Notes under the pieces: model-generated
What the model was told of the DNA's origin: nothing
Seen by the model: the letters and a program-made list of their open reading frames with translations, nothing else
Databases searched by the model: none
Program-made: the position numbers and the translations under genes
Shown here: one piece after another, positions 36,501 to 46,144 of the stretch
How the letters are laid out: every line of letters begins with the position of its first letter
How positions within the stretch are numbered: the first letter of the stretch is position 1
Assembly (NCBI GenBank): GCA_019426215.1
Contig: CM033402.1
Span: 3,100,001 to 3,164,000, forward strand
Direction of reading: 5' to 3'
From: Buddleja alternifolia
Lineage: Eukaryota > Streptophyta > Magnoliopsida > Lamiales > Scrophulariaceae
DNA length: 64,000 nucleotides

Positions 36501-37649
36501 ATTTGGATAATCTGAAGGCATATGAAGATACTCTTATTTGGAGATTTACGGCTACGGGGAACTATACTTGTAAAAGTGCTTATGAGACGATCATGTAAAT
36601 AGAGGCAGACACATTTGAAGAGAAGAATTGGCAGCGCATATGGAAGTCCAAGGGGATACATCGACGCAAATTCGTAATATGGCTGCTTCGCCATAATCGA
36701 CTGACAACAAAAACTCTCCTTTGTCAACGCCAGATAGCGTCGGATTCTAATTGCTCCTTGTGTGGCCACGGTGATGATTCCAATTTGCATGCGATACGAG
36801 ATTGTAACTGGGCGACTTAACGTGTGGAGAAATATGGTCTCGCCTAGACACCATGCGACGTTTTTCTCGCTCGACACGAAGGCTTGGATTGATTGGAATC
36901 TTAGCCATCCAGCCAACAGGTATGAATGGTGTCAAAATTGGAATATATCTTTTACTGAAATTGTGAATATGATTTGGCAGGGACGCAATGAGGCGATTCA
37001 CAAAGCAGAAGGGAACCCGGAACACTTTGACGTGGAAAGAGCTCGCATGAGAATAATGGAGGCACACAAGGCTGCAACAAGTAACCTGGACATGACGAAA
37101 CTTTACAGATATGTAGGTTGGAAGAAACCGGAGCCTGGCTTCATGAAGTTGAATGTGGACGCAGCCCTCATATCGAATAGAAGAGAGGTTACCCAAGCTG
37201 GGATAGGTGGTGTTATCCGTAATAACCACGGTGAATGGATTGAAGGGTTTCGAGGTTTAACTCACGAGAGCACCCCTTTGGGAGCGGAACTGCATGACAT
37301 CCTTGTGGGTTTAAATGTTGTTTGGAAATTGAGGATTACGAATTTGGAAATTGAAACAGATTGTGGGGATGCATGTTGGAGCATTGCGGAGGCTAGCTAC
37401 CCGCACCAGCATATTGCCCTAATCAAGGATATAAGAGCCATGATTAATCAAAATTGGCAATGCAAGATTACTCAGATCCCAAGAGAAGCAAATAGAGTTG
37501 CCGACCAATTAGCAAAGGATGGTATAAACCAAGCCATGACGAGTATCCAAACACCTTACAACACGCTTCGAGAGAGGTATGAACAAGATATGCTAGGCGT
37601 TGAATGGCCTAGAGATGTAACTATTAATCCGGGTTTGTCGGACTACTAG
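33517..37649 (+). pseudogene. LINE ORF2 (endonuclease, reverse transcriptase, RNase H), broken
   Basis: The polyprotein for target-primed reverse transcription starts at 33,517 or 33,529. The APE-type endonuclease runs from LIFWNCRGAG to SDHSPILVSL with GDMNVV (33,529-34,215). The RT starts at SKAPGPDGLQPSF (about 34,870), with RQGDPLSPYLF and the catalytic FADDLILF near 35,580. A zinc-binding region follows (CSLCGHGDDSNLHAIRDC, about 36,750). The RNase H spans about 37,135-37,560 with its acidic residues in NVDAA, GAELHD, ETDCGDA and ANRVADQLA. Lesions: an extra A in the 8-A run at 35,024-35,031, a TAA at 36,596-36,598, and a frame change near 36,806-36,822. Confidence 0.93.
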
Positions 37650-37701
37650 ACTAGGGTCTCCCCCTTCATTCCATGAGAAAAAAAAAATAGCGGAGCTATA
37701 T

Positions 37702-38290
37702 ATTTTTTAGGGCACTAATAGTCCCTGAAGTTTAATATTTATATCACTTTGATCGTTAAAGGTATCAAATGTTAAATTACCGTCTCTAAAATTTAGTTTT
37801 TGTTTTATATTTGTGTCCTTTTGGCCATTTTTCGATGGATTTTGGACAGATCAGGTAACATGTACATCTCACATGTGTAACAACAATAACATATGCACCT
37901 CACATTTGTCCCTTGAAAGGTGGACCTTGAGTGAGGTGCATATGTTGCCCAATCCATTCAAAATTCATCAAAAAACGACGAAAAGACGAAAGTAAAATAA
38001 AAACTAAACTTTGAAGATATAACGTAACATTTGTTACTTTAAGGACCAAATTGACACAAACGCAAAATTTCATGAACTATTAGTCACACTTGAGGTGTGT
38101 ATATTGCCTAAAAATCCATCCAAAATTCATCAGAAAATGGCCAAAAATGACGTAACATACTTTAACGGTGGTAACGTACTAACGTAACATTTGTTACTTT
38201 AAATACCAAATTGATACAAACGTAAAACTTCAGAAACTATTAGTCACGTTTTTCCTATTTTTTATTTACCAAAAAAAAAAGGAAAAAGAC
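37702..38290. mobile_element. 0.6-kb insertion flanked by TATA-site copies, with an inner TIR element
   Basis: It lies between AATAGCGGAGCTATAT (37,686-37,701) and AATAACGGCGCTATAT (38,291-38,306), so the same target was duplicated a second time. Inside, GGCACTAATAGTCCCTGAAG at about 37,710 pairs with CTTCAGAAACTATTAGTCAC near 38,230-38,249 as a ~23-bp TIR. The right end is A-rich. It may be a MITE nested in a short retroposon. Confidence 0.6.
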
Positions 38291-38993
38291 AATAACGGCG
38301 CTATATAAAGACATTCCTATGAAATCTCATTCTTCTCTAGCGCCTCCCGTAGATGTGTCCTGTGTGATTATTAGCTTCTATTCTATGGTTTTTCACTCAG
38401 CAACGCGCCCCCAATCTCCTCTCCTAATCAAAAATGGTAATTATTAGAACGATTCACAGATTCAGTAAAATTGATGATTTTTTTCCACGATTAATGATGT
38501 GTTTGTACTTGGAAATTGTGAGTTTGTAGAACGATTATCGAATTCATTAAATTTAATGCTTTTTTTTCGCAATTAATGATGTGTTTGTAATTAGAAATTG
38601 TGAGTTTATAGAACGATTCTTGAATTCAGTAAATTTAATGCCTTTTTTTCGCAATTAATGATGTATTTGTAATTAAAAATTGTGAGTTTATAGAACGATT
38701 ATCGAATTCAGTAACTTTAATATTTTTTTTTCCGCAATTAATTATGTAGAAATTGTGAGTTTGTAGAAGGATTCACAAATTCAGTAGAATTGAAGATTCT
38801 TTTTCCGCAATTAATGATGTGTTTGTAATTAAAAATGGTGAGTTTGTAGAACGATCCACAGATTCAATAGACTTGATGATTTTTTCCGCAATTAATGATA
38901 TGGTTGTAATTATAAATGGTGAGTTTATAGAAAGATTCTCGAACTCAGTAAATTTAATGCTCTTTTTCCCCGCAATTAATGATGTGTTTGTAC

Positions 38994-39511
38994 TTTTTTT
39001 TTTTTAAAGAGAAACGGTGATTTTATTAATTCAATAATCAGTTTACAAAGTTAAGAACAATACAACTGACTTTAACGATGTAGTAAAAAATAATTAAAGC
39101 ACCAAATATCAAGTTTTTCAAGATAACAAATCTTAAGAACTAATAAACGACACAAAATCACACTCTTATTCAAAAGAGACGAAACCCTCATTCGAGAGAG
39201 AGAAAACAAACTCTCATATGCGAGAGAAAGTAAAATACTAAACAAATTATCTAAAAAACTATATAAAATCTTATGAATCACCTGTCTTCATTTCGTCAGA
39301 TCCGTCTCTGTCTCGTTAGATCCATCACTGTTTCGTCAGATTTGAAGTTGGGTTATACAATTTGAAGAGGGTGTTCCAACCCAACCTACCGACGATGGTG
39401 GTGGCAAAAGTGGTGAAGGAGACGACTGATTCACCAAGCCATCGTCGGCAGACAAAAAGAGAAGAAAAAAGGTGGCTAGGATTTTTTTTTTTCTTGGGAG
39501 AGAGAGGTGTC
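38994..39511 (-). mobile_element. 0.5-kb retroposon, reverse orientation
   Basis: On the minus strand it begins CTCTCTCTCCCAAGAAAA and ends in poly(A) (poly(T) at 38,994 on the plus strand). It is a diverged copy of 59,101-59,638. The flanks AATGATGTGTTTGTAC (38,978-38,993) and AATGATGTGTTAGTAC (39,512-39,527) look like a 16-bp target duplication, although array units contain similar sequence. Confidence 0.8.
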
Positions 39512-40270
39512 AATGATGTGTTAGTACTTAGAAATTGTGAGTTTGTAGAACGATTCGCAGATTTGGTAGAATTGAAGATTTTTTTAGTGCAATTAATGAT
39601 GTATTTGTAATTTAAAATGGTGAGTGTATAGAGCGATTCACAAATTTTAATTAGAAATTGTGAATTTTTGTAGAACGATTCGCGGATTCAGAAGAATTGA
39701 TGATTTTTTTTTTTCGTAATTAACGATGTGTTTGTAATTAAAAATCGCGAGTTTGTAGAATGATTCACAGATTCAGTAGAATTGATGATTCTTCTTCCGC
39801 ACTTACTGATTTTTTTTTTTTAATTAGAAATTGTGAGTTTGTAGAATGATTCACATATTCAGTAGAATTGATGATTTTTTTTCCGTAATTAATGATGTGT
39901 TTGTGATTAAAAATTGTGAGTTTATAGAACGATTCTCGAATTCAGTAAATTTAATGCTTTTTTTTCCGCAATTAATGACGTGTTTATAATTAAAAATGAT
40001 GAGTTTGTAGAACGATTTCACAGAATCAGTAGAATTGATGATTTTTTTTCTCTGGCAATTAATGATGTGTTTGTAATTAAAAATGATGAGTTTTTAGACC
40101 GATTTCACAGATTTAGTAGAATTGATGATTTTTTTTTCCCGCAATTAATGATGTGTTTGTAATTAAAAATGAGAATTTGTAGAACGATTCACAAATTCAG
40201 TAGAGTTTATGTTTTTTTTCTTCTTTCGCAATTAATGATATGTTTGTAATTAAAAATGGTGAGTCCATAG

Positions 40271-40450
40271 ACAATCCGGATCCTCTATTGTAAATGGTGT
40301 TGCATCTCCTATTGCATTCACCTCTATATATGACAAGTGTACAAAATTCAAATCACTTATATATTTAAGGAAAAGATTTATACACTTGTCATGCATAGAA
40401 TGAATGCAATATGAGATGTAACTCTATTTTGCAATAGAGGATCTCGTGTG
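40271..40450. mobile_element. 180-bp foldback MITE with 8-bp duplication
   Basis: Inverted ends share GATCCTCTATTG, with further inverted matches inward (GACAAGTGTA and TACACTTGTC). The flanks are GTCCATAG (40,263-40,270) and GTCCACAG (40,451-40,458), an 8-bp duplication with one mismatch, which suggests the hAT superfamily. A relative lies at 52,951-53,136. Confidence 0.8.
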
Positions 40451-40654
40451 GTCCACAGAACGATTCTCGAATTCTGTAAAATTTAATGCCTTTTTTTCCC
40501 GCAATTAATGATGTGTTTGTAATTAAAAATGATGAGTTTGTAGAATGATTCACAAATTCAGTAGAATTGATGATTTTTCCTCCCGCAATTAATGATGTGT
40601 TCTAATTGAAAATGGCGAGTTTGTAGAACGATTCACAAATTCAGTAGAATTTAA

Positions 40655-41344
40655 GGGCTTGTATGGTTTTATTTTCAAAACCCAAATCCCAATTCTCAAT
40701 TATTTTGAAACCCAAAATATGTTTGGCCCAACTTATTGTCCCCCGTCTTGATTTTTAATTCTCAATATTTTGAGAACCTAAGCCCAAAACATGGGAAACA
40801 AATCAAAAATTCACATGCACAAATTTGAAATCGGCTTCCTTTTTCAATGAAATTTGGGGAATTTATTTCTCAATTCATGTTTCCAATGTATTCCTACTCC
40901 CATCCCATCAATTCAATTCTCCAACCACTCCTATTCTCCTATCTATATATCTACTTAATTTGGATGGCTATATATATTCATACAACTTTTATACATACAT
41001 ATACCTATGCATATATATATATATATATATATATCACTAACTACAAATCAAATTTACTTTATGTCAAATCAATCTTATAATTTTTTATTATATTTATATC
41101 TAAAAAAACTATTCATCCAAATATATTTTTATTCTCATTACACTTTTCGTAAAAAAATTCACACAAAATTACATTCATCCAAACATATTTTCATTTTCAA
41201 CTTATAAAATAACAACTCAAAATAATTCATCCAAACATATTTTCATTTTTAACACAAAAACCAATGAAAATTTGGAAATTTACTTTTCTACAATTTCCAA
41301 TTGAAAATAGAAAATTGAAAATGAAAACAATACCATACAAGCCC
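40655..41344. mobile_element. PIF/Harbinger-like MITE, 690 bp
   Basis: The TIR GGGCTTGTATGGTTTTATTT pairs with AAAACAATACCATACAAGCCC. It is flanked by the 3-bp TAA duplication (40,652-40,654 and 41,345-41,347) typical of PIF/Harbinger. There is no transposase. Confidence 0.85.
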
Positions 41345-41830
41345 TAAGATTCTTTTTCCGCAATTAATGATGTGCTTGTAATTAATAGCCGATGCCAAAC
41401 AAAGTCGAATTGCGTGATCCACCAGCGGAGCTTGAGAAGGCGAAGCACAAGCTCAAGCGTCTTGTCCCAACCCCAAACTCTTTCTTCATGGTATTTTTCC
41501 GAATTTCTTTTTATATTACTACTATTTGTTTTACATATTTATTTATTTGTTGTTTGTGATTGTAGGATGTCAAGTGTCTGGGTTTGTTTAAACATAACTA
41601 CTGTTTTTAGCCACTCTGAAACTGTGGTGATGTGGGATCTCATTGATCAAATAAGCTGGCATGGCACGTCGAATTACGTAATGTATTTCGCTAAGCAAAC
41701 CGTGTGGCACACGACTTAGCTAAATAGATGTCATGCAATCCCCGAGTTCGGATCTGTACAATATGTTGAAACAAGATCTACGAGGTTTTACTTGGCTAAG
41801 ACAAACGACTATACACCTGGGTCTGTCGGG

Positions 41831-42399
41831 TGATGGGTTTGGTGAAGTCGGATCGAAATAGGGTCAAGAAGAGGAGTCAAAATAGAGCCAAGAAGGGTCG
41901 GGGTTGACCGGGATCGCAAAAAGATGAAAAGGAGTCGAAAAACGGATCGGGGCGACCCCAGACGCTGCTGGCGGCGCCTAGGCGCTGGGGCCAGCCCAGA
42001 CACTGCCGGCGGCGCCCAGGCGCCGGCAGGGGGGCGCCCAGGCGCGGATGTGCGCAGCTGTACGCGGTTTTGACGAGTTTTGGCAAGTTTTTGGCATATT
42101 TGAGTCCTACTTTGATTGGAATTGTTTCCTATTGTGCTAGAAATTATTCCCTAGTTGTTTAGGAGTGTTTTTCCTAATTTGTTAGGGTTTATACTTCTCC
42201 ACCATTATAAATATGTGAACTCACTCTTGTAATTAATTGATGTACTCATTGAGCAATAAAGATGTAGTCTAGGTTGACTCGTGGATGTAGGCAATTATGC
42301 CGAACCACGTTAAATCCTCGTGTTTTTATCTTCATGTTTAGGCTTAGGTTCTCTTGTTTCTTGATTATTCTTCGTGCTCTGATGCTGCTATCCCTAACA
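41831..42399 (+). repeat. Left LTR
   Basis: 569 bp, with a GC-rich GGCGCC/CAGGCGC block at about 41,950-42,050 that is ~31 bp longer than in the right LTR. A TATA-like CCATTATAAATATG is at about 42,201. Confidence 0.93.
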
Positions 42400-42401
42400 A
42401 C

Positions 42402-42414
42402 TGGTATCAGAGCC
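42402..42414 (+). promoter_or_regulatory. Primer-binding site (initiator tRNA-Met)
   Basis: TGGTATCAGAGCC lies two bases after the left LTR, the standard plant PBS for tRNA-iMet. Confidence 0.93.
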
Positions 42415-43593
42415 ATAGGTTATAGATTTAGGAGACGTCTTAGATCTAGGTCTATGGGGAAGCGTTTTTGGTTGAACGCGGTTTCGTCGTGGGAACGATG
42501 GTAGGAGATGGAAGACTAATCAAGCTCGACAATTTCGTTGCAGGGAGCACGAATTGGAGTCGTGGTGAAGCCGGAGAAGATGATAGAAGAGGATGAGATC
42601 GGGTAGATCGTCAACCAAAGAAGAGTAATCCCGTTGAACGTTAACGAGGAAACGTTGAAAAATCATGGTGCCAGCAGAGGCAGATTTGTGTTACCGGGTG
42701 GGTAAAACACGAAGCCAGTGGGAGCAGTTGTGGAGCCGGAGGCAGATCCATAGAGCCAGAGGTCAGAGAGCAAATCTGTATTTCAGAGAGGGATGAACGA
42801 GTTGCTAGATCGAGGGGGCAGGGCTATGGTGCCAAGAAAGCAAATCCACCGAGCCAGAGGTCAGAATGATAGAATCGATAACCGAGAGGGCAGAGCCGTG
42901 TAGTCGAGAGACCAGAGGGAGGCAGGGTTGTGGAGGTATGACCACGTAGAGAGACCATGAGGACAGGAAGCGGTGCCAGGAGGGATTGATCGTGGAGTCG
43001 GAAACCATGGTGGCAGGATGCAAAAACCGGGTAGGTAGATTTGCAGAGCATCGGGTTTATTGGCAGAGGGATGTGACATAGCTCGTGGAGTGGGAGCTCG
43101 AGCAGATATGTCAGTGGCCCGAGTTAGCCATTGAAAAACCAAGTAGGCGGATGGATCAAACATGGCTCATGCAGGGGCATGGAGCAGATACATGAGGGAT
43201 CCGAGATTGCTATTGAAAAAGTCCTTGGTGGAAAGATGTCAGTGGACGGGTAGACCGAGGCTATTTTAGTGTGACATGTTCGGGTTTTAGAGTAACCTAT
43301 ATCCAAGGGTCAGTTGGACCAAGATAGATATGCCTCGGTATTCAGGAGTTGGCTGATCACCAAAAAGAATAAGGTAGTGACGAGGGTTCAAAAGGGGGAA
43401 CGATGTTCACAGAGAGAGTTCGTCAAGTGGGTGACACTAGAGGACAGATGAATTGATGAGACATGGAGATGTCTCGTATTTGATCTCCATGGTGTTTGGG
43501 GATGTGCCAACTAGATTGATGTTCACTTGGGAAAAGTGAATGGATGATTCGAGTTGAGTTCGGGTTATTTTGATCAGTCTCCAAGTGGGAGAT

Positions 43594-44131
43594 TGATGGG
43601 TTTGGTGGAGTCGGATCAAAATAGGGTCAAGAATAGGAGCCAAAATAGATCCAAGAAGGGTCGTGGTTGACCGGGATTGCAAAAAGAAGAAAAGGAGTCG
43701 AAAAACGGATCGGGGCGACCCCAGACGCTGCCGGCGGCGCGGGGGTCAGCCCAGACACTGCCGGCGGCGCCCAGGCGCGGATGTGCGCAGCTGTACGCGG
43801 TTTTGACGAGTTGTGGCAAGTTTTTGGTATATTTGAGTCCTACTTTGATTGGAATTGTTCCTATTGTGTTAGGAATTATTCCCTAGTTGTTTAGGAGTGT
43901 TTTTCCTAATTTGTTAGGGTTTATACTTCTCCACCATTATAAATATGTGAACTCACTCTTGTAATTGATTGATGTACTCATTGAGCAATAAAGATGTAGT
44001 CTAGGTTGACTCGTGGATGTAGGCAATTATGCCGAACCACGTTAAATCCTCGTGTTTTTATCTTCATGTTTAGGCTTAGGTTTTCTTGTTTCTTGATTAT
44101 TCTTCGTGCTCTGATGCTACCATCCCTAACA
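43594..44131 (+). repeat. Right LTR
   Basis: 538 bp. It matches the left LTR closely apart from a deletion in the GC-rich block and scattered substitutions. Confidence 0.93.
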
Positions 44132-44283
44132 TCGGGATAGATTGTTAGGGTCCTCCCCTTCTCTTTGTATTCAAAAATGAAACTGTGGTGATGCGTGGAA
44201 ACGGCCAGATGGTGTTGTGCGAACCCACTAGCGGTAAGGTTAGGCTCACGGAGGGATGCTCCTTCCGAAAAAAGGGCGATTGA

Positions 44284-44960
44284 TGAATTTATGAATGGTA
44301 TATTCGCGGTTCGCATTCTTGTGATTAAGTGTGAAAATGATAGGCATGGTTTTTTGGTTGAATGTTTTCTGGTTTGATCACTACTTTAGCTGAGTTTTAC
44401 TGAACTAGTTGAAACAAACTACGCTTTGTTTTGCAATCTAGAATTTATCATGGAATGAGATTGGATATTATTATTACTTTGCTTTGCTTGGTTTACTTTT
44501 AAGTATTGTATTGTTATTGTTCATCTCCTTGTGAAATGCTTATAGGAACTCAATTGCAGCAACAGTAGAACAATTTTTGGTATTGTAATGTGTATATTAC
44601 CTCTGTAAGTCATTTATTATTATTGCAAAGCCAGGTGAATTGGCTTTGAAAACATTTAACAAGATTTTGCAACTCAACACTGAAGCAATCGAGGAATTAA
44701 CTTCGTACCCCCGTCTCCCTTGGAGTTCGTACTAATTTGATGTTACTTTAAAGTACATATAAACCACTCTCGACTTTTGAATGCTAACTCTCCTGAAAAC
44801 ACTTCATTCACATGTTTTCGCTTGTTGAAGCTCTAGTTATATGTAGAAGGGAAATTGCAAGTGTTCTCAAATGAAGGAAAAGGACTAGTAATGTAGTTGG
44901 GATGTTTGTTTTTGGGCACTTGTGTTAGATGACTTGTATTCCGTGAGATTAGTTAAACAC
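44284..44960 (+). other. Probable 3' flank of the S27 pseudogene
   Basis: No open frame or repeat is evident. Its position after the S27 stop fits an old 3' untranslated region. Confidence 0.35.
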
Positions 44961-44969
44961 TATATATTC

Positions 44970-45345
44970 TGTGCACTAGTGTAATTGGTGATGATTCTAG
45001 GAAAGTCCCGGGACCTTTATTTCCCGACAATTTCGACCCTATATGTATGAGCTTACATAAAGTTCCCACAAAATAATGATGGAAATTATTCAGAGATTGA
45101 AAGCAAACATAAAGTTCCCACGAGATAATAAGCTAGGCCTTTGACGTACTATATACTCGTGTACTAGTGTAATTGGTGATGATTCTAGGAAGATCCCGGG
45201 ACCTCTATTTCCCAATAATTTCCACCCTATATTTATGAGCTTTCATAAAGTTCCCACAAAATAATGATGGAGATTACTCCGTATTTGAAGCTAACATAAT
45301 GCTCCCACGGGATAATAAGCTAGGCCTTTGACGTCATGAGATCAT
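44970..45345. repeat. Tandem duplication, 188-bp period
   Basis: ACTAGTGTAATTGGTGATGA occurs at 44,975 and 45,163. Each copy continues through CCCGGGACCT and AAAGTTCCCACAAAATAATG to AAGCTAGGCCTTTGACGT. Confidence 0.9.
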
Positions 45346-45423
45346 AAGCTAGGCCTTTTTCTTTCTTCACCAATCATTTGGTCAAATTATATCATTTTCT
45401 TTCTAGTAAGTGGAGTCATTCTA

Positions 45424-45560
45424 TGTTGGACCGAGACCAATGATCTCAGTCCATAATACACTATTGGATCCCCCAACAGGGGGGTCATTTACTAAAACAC
45501 CCTCTTATCCAATGGTGTACACTACACCGGGACCATTGGGGGTGTAGCATAGAATTTCTC
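45424..45560. mobile_element. Palindromic foldback element, diverged
   Basis: A relative of 29,449-29,572: TTGGACCGAGACCAATGATC and TTGGATCCCCCAACAGGGGG, with the outer arm CATAGAATTTCTC. Confidence 0.5.
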
Positions 45561-45950
45561 CTAATAAGTGGGGGGTCTTTTGTTCAGTTTCCACTTCTAT
45601 ACTTCAACAGTTCTTAATAAAAAAAAAAGAAAAGAAAAAAATGACATTTTCTCCAATTTTATATATATATTTTTTTTCCATTTAAGAGAAAACATTTAGA
45701 AGCTATATTTCACACCTAAAGTAAGCCCAAGTCTAAATTGGGCCTGTACAGAAAAATATGGAATTAGAAATCAAGGTAATGGGCTGCCCTATAGTCCATA
45801 GTCCCAGTAGGGCTTAAATCAAGGGGAATATATGTGGGTTTTACGAAGTTTTCTTTTTTCTTTTTTTTTTTTGGAGTGGTTCGAAGTTAGTAATTTTGAC
45901 ACAATTCAAGTGGTACTTCTCCTCTCTTTCAAAGAGGGGACACGGGTTTA

Positions 45951-46144
45951 GTGACATCTACCTCTCACTTTATGTGAGAGGTTTTGGGTTCAAATTTAGG
46001 CTGCCACAAGTTGTGATTCTCTCCTCCTTTCAGAAGTTAGATAGAGTCTTTATGACTCAAAATTATGACTATCAACTCGAGTTTATCGGGCTAAATATTT
46101 AAGGTAATCCCTTTCGTCTTGAATTTTTTTTTTTTTTTAAAAAA
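45951..46144 (+). repeat. SINE copy in copy B
   Basis: The counterpart of 188-378, flanked by the same imperfect ~39-bp direct repeat (45,909-45,950 and 46,145-46,183). The diverged repeat at 49,780-49,800 reads straight across this site without it. Confidence 0.7.

Larger units (their letters stand above)
31458..37685 (+). mobile_element. L1-type LINE, near full length, with target-site duplication
   Basis: A 6.2-kb element is flanked by 16-bp direct repeats AATAGCGGAGCTATAT (31,442-31,457 and 37,686-37,701). It ends in a short poly(A) after TTCATTCCATGAG. It carries ORF1 (DUF4283-like region, CCHC knuckle) and ORF2 (endonuclease, RT, zinc-binding region, RNase H), the usual plan of plant L1 elements. 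Frameshifts and one nonsense codon make it inactive as written. Confidence 0.95.
38437..41388 (+). repeat. Intron-1 minisatellite array of ~80-bp units
   Basis: Roughly 20 units of 77-83 bp (each with AGAACGATTC, a CAGTAGAATTGATGA segment, a T-run and CGCAATTAATGATGTGTTTG) fill intron 1. Many units contain AAAAATGGTGAGT, a copy of the start codon and splice donor at 38,434. The last unit ends in the real acceptor TTGTAATTAATAG. Three foreign elements interrupt the array at 38,994, 40,271 and 40,655. Confidence 0.9.
41831..44131 (+). mobile_element. Coding-free LTR retrotransposon (TRIM/LARD-like), complete
   Basis: A 2.3-kb element has LTRs at 41,831-42,399 and 43,594-44,131, each TGATGGG...CCCTAACA. 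It is bounded by the 5-bp duplication TCGGG (41,826-41,830 and 44,132-44,136). The PBS TGGTATCAGAGCC at 42,402-42,414 matches the 3' end of initiator tRNA-Met. The PPT-like AAGTGGGAGAT precedes the right LTR. The 1.2-kb interior has no gag-pol frame, so it must be mobilised in trans. Confidence 0.95.
41633..44177 (+). mobile_element. Short retroposon in S27 exon 3 (interrupted by an LTR element)
   Basis: Direct repeats TGAAACTGTGGTGATG (41,617-41,632 and 44,178-44,193) flank it. Without the LTR element and its duplicated TCGGG (41,826-44,131) the insert is about 240 bp and ends in TTGTATTCAAAAA. A 16-bp duplication and an A-rich end point to a SINE or other LINE-mobilised retroposon. A GAGTTCGGATC segment near 41,750 could be a degenerate B box. 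Confidence 0.75.
38301..44283 (+). pseudogene. RPS27: Ribosomal protein eS27 (RPS27) gene, disrupted
   Basis: This would encode a small-subunit (40S) ribosomal protein with a C4 zinc finger. TATA box CTATATAAAG at 38,301; the only exon-1 codon is the ATG at 38,434-38,436. Exon 2 (41,389-41,490) ends in [20 protein letters not shown] then NSFFM, closely like S27 and in the right register after one exon-1 codon. Exon 3 starts at 41,566 (DVKC) and carries FNITTVFSHSETVV after a one-base insertion in TTTAAA near 41,590. It is cut at 41,617-41,632 by a retroposon and resumes at 44,178 through [17 protein letters not shown] to TGA at 44,281-44,283. The second, third and fourth cysteines of the CxxC...CxxC finger are replaced (CLGL, RGNG). 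Introns are retained, so it is a decayed duplicate and not a processed copy. Confidence 0.92.

Noticed and set aside
38437..41388. CRISPR-like or centromeric satellite array
   Set aside because: Repeats of ~80 bp without unique spacers, located between S27 exons in plant DNA, are an intronic minisatellite.
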